A stretch of DNA of 64,000 nucleotides from Botrytis cinerea B05.10 (Eukaryota; Ascomycota; Leotiomycetes; Helotiales; Sclerotiniaceae): positions 1,860,001-1,924,000 of the forward strand of contig NC_037322.1 of assembly GCF_000143535.2 (NCBI RefSeq), given 5' to 3'. A program made the position numbers and the translations under genes. Below the pieces are notes generated by a model that saw only the letters and a list, made by a program, of their open reading frames with translations, was not told where the DNA came from and did not search any database. Position 1 is the first letter of the stretch; every line of letters begins with the position of its first letter. Positions 21,579-28,842 of the stretch are shown piece after piece.

Positions 21579-24500
21579 TTACTCTAGCACTGTTGGAAAA
21601 GCGCGTCGTGTTGATGGGCTAATGGCTGGGATTTCCACTACGACACGAGTATTGGTGTTTGTCGGTGGTGTGACATCTTGATTCTCCTGTATGTGATCTA
21701 TCATGTCCTCTGTTGTCGTAAAGCGTTGAGCGATTCGCTCGCTCCTTCTTGGATTTAGCAATGCTTCCAGAGGGTCTTCAAGTTCATCTTCAGTGATATC
21801 TCCCGTATCCTCTTCTTCTCCTCCGACTGGGATGTATTCTCCCTCTCTCTTGACGAACTTCTTAAGGCGGGCTCCTGAATAAGTCCCATCAATTGGAGTT
21901 CCATCCATTTCTTCCAGAATGTAAGTGCTCTTGTTCGGTAAGACTTTGTTTACACGGTATGGACCAAGCCATCGGTATCCAAGTTTCCTTTCTCTAGACA
22001 TGTCGATTTTCGACTGCGGATCAAATTGAAGAACTATATCCCCTGCAGTGATTTTCTTGTCAATCACATTGTTGTCTTTGTCAAAACGCGCCTTTCCGTC
22101 CAGACGATATCGTTTCTTGCGCATTACCGCTTCCTCCATGTCTAAATCGTGCATTTCTAACTGGCGAAGACGTAACGTCAAGAGATCTTCACGGGAAGTA
22201 ACCTTTTCCCAATCTAAAACTCTCCATGTGCTATATTGCGTTTCTATGGGTAACACCGGGTGGCGTCCATAGATCACATAGAATGGAGTCAGATTGGTCG
22301 GTCGGTGTGTGGTCACCCTGTCAGCAAACAACATTGCGTCCAAGTGACGCAGCCATCCGCTTTTACCATCCATCACCTTTGCCAGTCCGTCAGCTATGGG
22401 TCTGTGTCCTCGTTCAATTTGGCCGTTTGCTTTCGAGTTGTAGGCGGAGATCTGCACCCGTTTGATCCCATACTTTCTCAAGAAATATTCGACGTGTGCC
22501 TTGTTTTCGGGTCCTCCGTCCACAGAAACCTTGCCAAAGACTGAATGCCTACAAACGACATTCCAAATGAAAGCAGCGACGGCTTGCGACGTCGCATTTC
22601 TCAATGGCTTGGCTTCGATCCAACCTGATAAATCATCTCGTAAAGAAACAAGGTATTTGTAGCCGTTATCCGGGGGCATGTACATGATATCTAAGCCGCA
22701 TTTTTGCCAACAGGTGCTCACCCACGTAGGGTGCAGGGGTTCTTCTTGGACATTGGGTTGTCGTTTCTGGCAATTGGGGCAGGATTTGACGAATCGTTTG
22801 ACATCTTCATACATTCCATTCCAATAATAGAGCTTGTGTACCTTGTCAAATGTGCTTTCAACCCCTTTGTGACCGTACGCTTCGTGCAAGTTACCGATTA
22901 GTGATGTCCTTTGTTGTTGCTCATCGATAACCTTGCGGTGCGGTGTATCACGAGTCCCATTTCTGTATAAACACCCCTCACGTACGGAGAATCCTAAGGC
23001 ACGCTTTTTGAATTTCGAAAATTCTTGGCTTGTCATGCCTTCGGGACGCTGCAGACTGGTTAGATATTGAGCGATCTTTCGGCTCTCACTATTGTATCCC
23101 TTGTCCAATTCGTAACTTCGCGAAAAGTTTGCGAAGTTATGTATAGTAGAAACATCTTCCACATTGTTGAGTTGATCTGCAATCCACTCATCAATGTCTT
23201 CCTCCTTATCTTCCTCAGATACATCAGAGAGTGTGGCTGGTCTTCTTGAAAGTCCGTCAGCAGCAGTGTGGGCTGTGCCTTTAACATGTCGCACTTCAAA
23301 GTCGAATAGCCTAATCCACGCGATCCATCGAGTGACCAGAGCTCCGGGGAGGTCTGTTGCCGCTCGATTCAGTTGGGCAACTAAGACTTTGGCATCTGTT
23401 TCCAGAACGAAGTGTATCCCGTATAGATCGAATCTACATTTTCGAAGAGCTTTTAACACTCCTCTACACTCCCTTTTTGTCGCATCATAGTTCTTTTCGG
23501 CGTCATTCCATAGTCCACTCTCAAAGCGCGCAACGGTGCGTTTTCCTCCAGATTCTTGTCCTAAGTGTGCTCCCCATCCATCGATGCTAGCGTCCACTCC
23601 GAGGACAATTTGTCCAACAATCATCGTATCTCCATAGTCTAAAGGCATCAGGGTTGGAGGCTTGATTAAGTTCTCCTTCAGCGACTTCATCGCTTGTTCT
23701 TGTTCAATTGTCCATGAGAATTCAACATCCTTCTTGAGCAAGCGATACAATGGTTCCGCTTTCTGTGCAAACTTTTCAACCCATATCCTGTAGTACACGC
23801 AGACACCTAGAAACATTCGGACTTCTGTTGCTGATTTGGGTTCTGGCCAGTCAAGGATCTTTTTGATTTTGGCTTCCACAGGCTTTCGTCCTTCTGATCC
23901 AACTACATAGCCTACCACTTCCATTCCATCATAGCACCACTTGGACTTTGCACCAACAGCACAGCCTGCGCGCTCAAGGCGTTCAAGGGTTTTATCAATT
24001 GCTTGGATATGTTCTAGAACGAACTTTCGCACACCCGGTACTATTTCTTTGTTGTCATATACCGTTTTCGGTCCTTTGATGCCGATATCGTCCAGAAAGG
24101 ATATTGCCACTGACGGAGTCAAATCACCAAGAATTTTCATAATGATACGACAGAATTGAGCTACCGAGTTGGTTGCTCCTTGGGGAAGTGTAGTGTATCG
24201 GAGGAGGCCAAGCGGGGTCTGGAAAGCTGTTAAGTCTCTGCTCTCGAGAGCCAGAGGTATCTGATCATAACCAGAAAAGAAGTCGATTAGTGAAGCTACC
24301 GTGCAGCCTGCAAAATTTTCCGCAAAAGCATCTGCATCAGGAGGTAGATTCGCATCTCGAATCGTGTGTCGATTCAGCTCTACCACAGCATTGATGATTC
24401 GATAGGCGCCTGGGGTCTTCTTTTTCACCAAGAACCACGGATTACGATAAGGCCCATCGCATGGTTCGAAGACTCCTTGCTTTATTCTATCTCTAAGCAT

Positions 24501-25238
24501 AGTAGAAACCACTTCCACTAAGGCTTTTGGAACTGGGAAACCAGGAGTTTGCCAAGCCTCATGGGGAACAGTTCGAATTCTTTGTGGTGGGGCTACGTCC
24601 TCTTGTACCCGTCCAGCATGTGTCCAGTCGAATGCTAAGGCCCCTTCTCGATTGAGGAGGCAGGCCATCAGTATGTCTCTTTCCAAATCCGTCAAAAGAT
24701 CTCCGCAATCAATCGCCTTTGTTCTTTCTGGAGTGAGCCGATACCCTTCAGGTTCTTTGTTGAAGCGGGGTATAAGAAACTCTTTCCATCTCCCGGATGG
24801 CTCTTGATACGGATTTCTTAACTGATCACGCTCAAACCAATCGTCTCTTCCGCCAGGGGGTTCTCCAGTGATGTTACATGGTTGATTCGAGGGGCGGACC
24901 TTCGTAGCTTTGTTCTTGTACATTGTATTTACTTGTTCCACATCGTCATTCACGATGTGAATATTGAACAATTCTTCGAAGGTTTGAGAGGATATAATGT
25001 GTTTTCCTTCATCTGACCTTTCTAACATGTTGAAGCAGAACTCCTGAAATTCGGTACTAAGGGAAGCATATATTCTTGCAAAATGCTCTGTCTTGCCATC
25101 GTCATAACTTCGCGAAAAGTTTGCGAAGTTACGAGAACTGGGGGAATTGGGGAAATTGCCGACACATTGTCCCCTCAATGTGTCAGTGCCTAGTTTTCCG
25201 ATTGCATCACTGTCTGAAACTTCTGCCCAGCACTCCAA
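21579..25238 (-). CDS. pol: Retrotransposon ORF2: reverse transcriptase, RNase H and integrase
   Basis: The frame is open from 25241 and has no ATG near its start; it is expressed by -1 frameshift from ORF1, entering at GKLGTDTL. Numbering from the TTG at 25238, RT motif A is SLIDFFSGYDQIPL (about 316-329), motif B LPQGATNSVAQF (351-362) and motif C FLDD (381-384). RNase H runs from GVDASIDGWGAHL (D549) through KRECRGVLKAL and ETDAKVL. Integrase has an HHCC finger (LHEAYGHKG...CPNCQ) and the catalytic triad in GLDIMYMP, VDGGPEN and GQIERGH. A GPY/F-like module, YRWLGPYRVNKVL, precedes an acidic C-terminus. NFANFSRSY occurs at residues 37-45 and again at 701-709, before and after the RT-RNase H block; both are encoded by the element's 27-bp palindrome. 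All catalytic residues look intact. Confidence 0.95.
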   Translation of the reverse strand: MECWAEVSDSDAIGKLGTDTLRGQCVGNFPNSPSSRNFANFSRSYDDGKTEHFARIYASLSTEFQEFCFNMLERSDEGKHIISSQTFEELFNIHIVNDDVEQVNTMYKNKATKVRPSNQPCNITGEPPGGRDDWFERDQLRNPYQEPSGRWKEFLIPRFNKEPEGYRLTPERTKAIDCGDLLTDLERDILMACLLNREGALAFDWTHAGRVQEDVAPPQRIRTVPHEAWQTPGFPVPKALVEVVSTMLRDRIKQGVFEPCDGPYRNPWFLVKKKTPGAYRIINAVVELNRHTIRDANLPPDADAFAENFAGCTVASLIDFFSGYDQIPLALESRDLTAFQTPLGLLRYTTLPQGATNSVAQFCRIIMKILGDLTPSVAISFLDDIGIKGPKTVYDNKEIVPGVRKFVLEHIQAIDKTLERLERAGCAVGAKSKWCYDGMEVVGYVVGSEGRKPVEAKIKKILDWPEPKSATEVRMFLGVCVYYRIWVEKFAQKAEPLYRLLKKDVEFSWTIEQEQAMKSLKENLIKPPTLMPLDYGDTMIVGQIVLGVDASIDGWGAHLGQESGGKRTVARFESGLWNDAEKNYDATKRECRGVLKALRKCRFDLYGIHFVLETDAKVLVAQLNRAATDLPGALVTRWIAWIRLFDFEVRHVKGTAHTAADGLSRRPATLSDVSEEDKEEDIDEWIADQLNNVEDVSTIHNFANFSRSYELDKGYNSESRKIAQYLTSLQRPEGMTSQEFSKFKKRALGFSVREGCLYRNGTRDTPHRKVIDEQQQRTSLIGNLHEAYGHKGVESTFDKVHKLYYWNGMYEDVKRFVKSCPNCQKRQPNVQEEPLHPTWVSTCWQKCGLDIMYMPPDNGYKYLVSLRDDLSGWIEAKPLRNATSQAVAAFIWNVVCRHSVFGKVSVDGGPENKAHVEYFLRKYGIKRVQISAYNSKANGQIERGHRPIADGLAKVMDGKSGWLRHLDAMLFADRVTTHRPTNLTPFYVIYGRHPVLPIETQYSTWRVLDWEKVTSREDLLTLRLRQLEMHDLDMEEAVMRKKRYRLDGKARFDKDNNVIDKKITAGDIVLQFDPQSKIDMSRERKLGYRWLGPYRVNKVLPNKSTYILEEMDGTPIDGTYSGARLKKFVKREGEYIPVGGEEEDTGDITEDELEDPLEALLNPRRSERIAQRFTTTEDMIDHIQENQDVTPPTNTNTRVVVEIPAISPSTRRAFPTVLE
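23113..23139. repeat. 27-bp palindrome, copy 3 (RNase H / integrase junction)
   Basis: Same 27 bases, inside pol. Read on the minus strand in the pol frame it encodes NFANFSRSY (residues 701-709), between RNase H and the integrase zinc finger. Confidence 0.95.
25105..25131. repeat. 27-bp palindrome, copy 4 (Gag-PR / Pol junction)
   Basis: Same 27 bases, inside the start of pol, in the same reading frame phase as copy 3, encoding NFANFSRSY at residues 37-45. It is 30 bp downstream of the frameshift hairpin. Confidence 0.95.
25161..25199 (-). promoter_or_regulatory. -1 ribosomal frameshift signal (slippery site and hairpin)
   Basis: On the minus strand GGAAAAC (25193-25199) ends exactly at the ORF1 stop TAG. 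After an 8-nt spacer (TAGGCACT) comes a perfect 9-bp hairpin, stem GACACATTG / CAATGTGTC with loop AGGGGA (25161-25184). A -1 slip moves GAA AAC TAG to GGA AAA CTA and continues into ORF2. Spacer and hairpin fit known -1 sites; the P-site bases GGA are not three identical bases, so the heptamer is slightly non-canonical. Confidence 0.75.
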
Positions 25239-27697
25239 ACACTAGCTTGAGTTTCTCTGTCATCATCCACGACTGTAAGGTATTGTGCACCATCCCTGTA
25301 TGTAAAGCTAACCTCTCCTGCAATAAACCATGGCATACCTAGCAATAGTTCGTTGCGAGCGTTTTCCATAACGTAAATATTGATCACATTCGAGACTCCT
25401 CCCAATGCAACACGAACGTCTCTACAAATTCCTCTTAGATTTAAGGAGTCTGCACTGATGCCCACAATGGTTGTCTGGACTGGGCTGATGGGTAGATTAA
25501 GTTTTCTAGCCAAAACAGAGTCGATCAGGTTGATCGTGGATCCTGAGTCCGGGATCGCATTGACTGGACCTAGGCCGTTGACACTAACTTTAACCTTCGG
25601 GAGGCTTTCTCTATCTTCATTTGTAGTGTATACTAAGTCGGTGTGGTTTACTTGCTCCGGGGCTTCAGGTCGAAGATTAGTAGGAAGTCGGTTGATGGCA
25701 TTAATCAAGTGGCTGTTCAACTCTGAAGGCATAGTAGGATCGCCTACTCTGGTTGTCCATCTTTTCCAAATGGCTGGACATTCCCTGAGTATCAGTCCTA
25801 GAGACACGTTAATAGTTGATGAGAGAATGTCTCTATCAAGCTCTTCTATACTGCCGAAGGTATTCGTCATGAGCCTAGGCATCATTCTCTTCCTTGGTTT
25901 CTTTGTCTTGTCAACAACCCTTTCATAGATAATCTCTGGTTCGTTGGGGTCTTGGATATCCATGGGTTCAGTATCTGGCTCAGCCCCATTGTGGCTAAGA
26001 GTATCTTCCTCAGGAGACATCAAGTGAGCATATTTAAGAACCTTCGAAGCAAGAGTAGAATTCTGATTCTTCGCGCTCTTGACAGGTGGTTTGTGAACCT
26101 TACTAGGACCGTGTGGAGGTCGGCCGCGTTTCCTAGGTTCAGAGCTGACCGCATTAACATATTCTCCTATAGTGAAATTTTCTGGGCTGTCGACATTGAG
26201 AACTTCTGCGGTATATATATCTTCAATTAGCTGTACTTGCTCCACTTCTCTCTGTGGTTGGTCCCATCCGTTTGACTTAGCTCTCAAGCTCACCGCCTTA
26301 GCAAGGGAACCTTGAGTCTTGTGGTCGTGAATGATAGGTGAGGGATTCTCCTTTGTATCCTTTGGTCCCCAAAACAGCTCGCCATATTGATTATGATGTA
26401 TATATCCATAGTCAATGTACTCTTTGAAGACAGGACAGTCCTTTTTGAAACTGTGATCTTCTTTCCCAGGGTATTGGTTTTGGCAAAAGTAACAATATCT
26501 CCTCTGAGCGACATTGACATATTCTACACTGTCGTCCATACCATCTTGCACATTGTTCGAGCCCAGAGAGGGGTAGTATGTTGACATTTGGGGTCGCGTA
26601 GCAAGAGGGATTCTGTAGTTCGAATGGGGGTCAAGTATCTGCACTTTTCCTTCCGTTCTCTTGGGAGCTTTCTCTTGTTGGGTTATTGCAGAAAAGCTCT
26701 CAAGCATTTTCGTGATTTGCTCGATACTGTCTGCCTTTGGGATGACAGGACTCTTGGCTTGCACTTTGGTTTTCTTGAATGAAGTGACAGTATCGATCAA
26801 CTCTTCCAGACCCGAATCTTCCTCAGAATCGCTCACCTCGAGGATCCTAAATTGGGATTCATTGTCTGTATATTGCATTACCCATTGAAAGACTTTATCC
26901 CACTCCACTGTACCAGGTTTCTTCAGGTCTATCTTGAGTCCAGCAATGCACTTGCGAGCAGCTCTTTTAGGGATGTTTTTCAAGAAAGTTTCAGTGACCT
27001 CGCTCTTGGTTGAAGCTTTGTCTCTAATCAAGCGTTGGGCGACTTGATTATACTGACGCGTAAAGCGTGCAAGTGCGTCAGCATTGTCTTCCCCTTCCTG
27101 TTTATATTTCTTAGCAAGACGACGAATGTAGTCTCTCGAATACATTTTCTGATGAATATCATCTGCCAAGTGCTCCTTGAGAAATGCAGGCTTGAATTTG
27201 CGTTCCCAATCCCAACCTTCTTGCTGCCACTCTTTCATGGCCTTAACATCCTCTCGAAGAGTCCTTTCCACCTGCAATGGAATTCGAAGACGGAAGTCTT
27301 CCTCGTTCATCCTGTAGTTGCGTCGGAGTTGTTCCATGCCTTCACACCACTCTGTAGCATTGGAACCTTGGAACCACGGCATTCCTTCTTGTCCGGGGAG
27401 GGGCAATGGTGGGGCATTTGCTCTGCTCAGTTGTTCCAAAATAGCAGCAAGTTGTGCAGCGCTAACGTGCCCATCTTGCGGGAACACATTGGCGCTTTGC
27501 TTCTGTTTGACAGACTCGGTTTTTCGTTGCTCCTTTACTTGTTGAGGGAGTGGTCCTTCTCCTGGAGCTTCGGGGGTGTCTCTCTGTTCCCGAGAGTTGG
27601 ATGCAGTGATCGGAATTGATGTATCGGAAGCCGAATCAGAGATCGAGTCTCTCTCCCTCATTTGACCAGCCTCTCCTTCGAATTTAATGGGTTCCAT
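25190..27697 (-). CDS. gag-pr: Retrotransposon ORF1: Gag and aspartic protease (835 aa)
   Basis: ATG at 27697, stop TAG at 25190-25192. Residues 1-75 are polar and disordered. Residues about 105-285 form a capsid-like helical region (MPWFQGSNATEWCEGMEQLR; FTRQYNQVAQRLIRDK) typical of Ty3/gypsy Gag. A Cys/His motif C402-x2-C405-x9-H415-x5-C421 resembles the Gag zinc knuckle but is longer than the canonical C-x2-C-x4-H-x4-C. Residues 717-721, DSGST, are the active-site loop of a retropepsin, and LLLGMPWF about 65 residues later is the second conserved block, so the protease is in the gag frame. Downstream ORF2 is in the -1 frame, and the last sense codons form a slippery heptamer immediately before the stop. 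The product should build the particle and process Gag and Gag-Pol. Confidence 0.93.
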   Translation of the reverse strand: MEPIKFEGEAGQMRERDSISDSASDTSIPITASNSREQRDTPEAPGEGPLPQQVKEQRKTESVKQKQSANVFPQDGHVSAAQLAAILEQLSRANAPPLPLPGQEGMPWFQGSNATEWCEGMEQLRRNYRMNEEDFRLRIPLQVERTLREDVKAMKEWQQEGWDWERKFKPAFLKEHLADDIHQKMYSRDYIRRLAKKYKQEGEDNADALARFTRQYNQVAQRLIRDKASTKSEVTETFLKNIPKRAARKCIAGLKIDLKKPGTVEWDKVFQWVMQYTDNESQFRILEVSDSEEDSGLEELIDTVTSFKKTKVQAKSPVIPKADSIEQITKMLESFSAITQQEKAPKRTEGKVQILDPHSNYRIPLATRPQMSTYYPSLGSNNVQDGMDDSVEYVNVAQRRYCYFCQNQYPGKEDHSFKKDCPVFKEYIDYGYIHHNQYGELFWGPKDTKENPSPIIHDHKTQGSLAKAVSLRAKSNGWDQPQREVEQVQLIEDIYTAEVLNVDSPENFTIGEYVNAVSSEPRKRGRPPHGPSKVHKPPVKSAKNQNSTLASKVLKYAHLMSPEEDTLSHNGAEPDTEPMDIQDPNEPEIIYERVVDKTKKPRKRMMPRLMTNTFGSIEELDRDILSSTINVSLGLILRECPAIWKRWTTRVGDPTMPSELNSHLINAINRLPTNLRPEAPEQVNHTDLVYTTNEDRESLPKVKVSVNGLGPVNAIPDSGSTINLIDSVLARKLNLPISPVQTTIVGISADSLNLRGICRDVRVALGGVSNVINIYVMENARNELLLGMPWFIAGEVSFTYRDGAQYLTVVDDDRETQASVWSAGQKFQTVMQSEN

Positions 27698-27833
27698 TTT
27701 GTCTGAAATGATTCTTTCCTTCTTTTTCTAATGTTTTATTCTTGATCGGTTGTTGCAGGTTGCAATCTTGGAAGGGTAGCAAGACTTTATACCGTTGTTT
27801 TCGTACAACTTCGGAGTCTTTTACCCTTCTTCA

Positions 27834-27860
27834 TAACTTCGCGAAAAGTTTGCGAAGTTA
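27834..27860. repeat. 27-bp palindrome, copy 5 (leader)
   Basis: Same 27 bases, in the leader 137 bp upstream of the ORF1 ATG. Confidence 0.95.
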
Positions 27861-28553
27861 CAAAGAGACCCATTGCATCCACGACAACCAACATTTCACC
27901 ACTTTTTCGGCATATTGACGTTGGGCTTTCTCTAACTCGTAACCTCCTACTTTCCCGAGTTTTCGGAATAGCTCTTGGCTAAGGAAGTATCTCCGCTCTT
28001 TGTCTCCCTTTCATCATTGGGCAAGAGAGAATTCACCCTTGTATCGCCGGTGAATACCCATCAGATGGCTGCTAGTCCACCCCCATTCTGACCACGTATA
28101 ATCAGAACTCTATAGGAATTTTCTAGCCCCGTAGACTTTTGAGTTTTCACCTTGTTTACCCTGGTGTCCCCCCGCCCACATGACTTGTAGATTGAAAAAG
28201 CGAAGATTCTCCCTTGACTTCCAAGCGATACCGGCGTTTCCGCAGGAGGCTATTTCGTTCGAGATAGTCACGATATGTTCTCTCGGTGCTGTGGTGGATG
28301 TGGATGCAACAATAAAGTTTTTCCACTCCCCCCCACTTTTTACACCAAGAGGCCACATATCGGTTTTGAGTTTTTAGGGAAACAATGTCTCCCTCACCGC
28401 AACAATCACGAGTTGCGACACCATACCATCTACAGGTATTCCGGCAGTCCCGTTACCTCAATCTACCTATTGCACCCAATAACCACTTGCTTTCTGAAGA
28501 CGATCCAAGAGCTCAGGTTCGCACATAGCTATCTGACCTTTCGACGTTTTCTT

Positions 28554-28570
28554 CCCTGCGTAGGTCACCA
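28554..28570 (-). other. Primer-binding site
   Basis: One base after the 5' LTR the minus strand reads TGGTGACCTACGCAGGG. TGG pairs with a tRNA CCA end; the rest would be complementary to a tRNA acceptor and T-stem 3' half. I cannot assign the tRNA species. Confidence 0.75.
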
Positions 28571-28571
28571 A

Positions 28572-28842
28572 TGTAAAAGTGTAGAAGGTGGTAATGGTCA
28601 CACAAGAAAAGCCTTCGCATATACCAAGCATAGAGCAAGTGGCTACACGTAGTAAAATGGGGTGAATCGCTACATCGCGACAGCGAGGTGAGGGAGACGG
28701 TAGGAGCTGGGCACTCAATTCTTCAGGAGACAACTTTAGAAGGTAGAAAATTCGATGATATTTTTAGGTCTACAGAAGAGAAGCTATAAATACTAAACGT
28801 TGGTAGCACGTGACCCTGAAGTCACGTGTTTTCACTCTCACA
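28572..28842 (-). repeat. 5' LTR of the retrotransposon (promoter copy)
   Basis: The upstream LTR in element orientation. It should carry the promoter: the inverted E-box pair at 28807-28828 and the TATTTATAG box (minus strand, about 28783-28791) lie near its 5' end. Same sequence as the 3' LTR. Confidence 0.95.
28807..28828. promoter_or_regulatory. Inverted pair of E-boxes in the 5' LTR
   Basis: Second copy of the CACGTGAC / GTCACGTG inverted repeat. In element orientation it lies within the first 40 bases of the LTR, in the expected U3 enhancer region. Confidence 0.6.

Larger units (their letters stand above)
27698..28571 (-). other. Retrotransposon leader (5' untranslated region)
   Basis: An 874-bp stretch between the 5' LTR and the ORF1 ATG. 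It begins with the primer-binding site and holds one 27-bp palindrome (27834-27860), 137 bp upstream of the ATG. Short open frames are present but unremarkable. Packaging and dimerisation signals would be expected here; none can be identified by eye. Confidence 0.7.
17873..28842 (-). mobile_element. Complete Ty3/gypsy LTR retrotransposon, 10,970 bp
   Basis: Two 271-bp direct repeats (17873-18143 and 28572-28842), which I read as identical base for base, begin TG and end CA on the plus strand and bound the element. The element is transcribed from the minus strand: a primer-binding site follows the right LTR, and a polypurine tract precedes the left one. Domain order is capsid, zinc knuckle, protease (ORF1), reverse transcriptase, RNase H, integrase with GPY/F-type tail (ORF2), then a third 963-codon ORF. 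RT before integrase defines Ty3/gypsy. All catalytic motifs are present and no frame is broken except for the programmed -1 shift, so it should be autonomous. A 4-bp direct repeat ATAT flanks it (17869-17872 and 28843-28846). Five copies of a 27-bp palindrome punctuate the modules. The 11-kb length is large for a fungal gypsy element because of the extra ORF. Confidence 0.95.

Noticed and set aside
25132..25190. Readthrough of the ORF1 stop as the way to make Pol
   Set aside because: The ORF1 frame meets another stop (TGA) within 15 bases after TAG, so readthrough cannot reach ORF2; only a -1 shift does.
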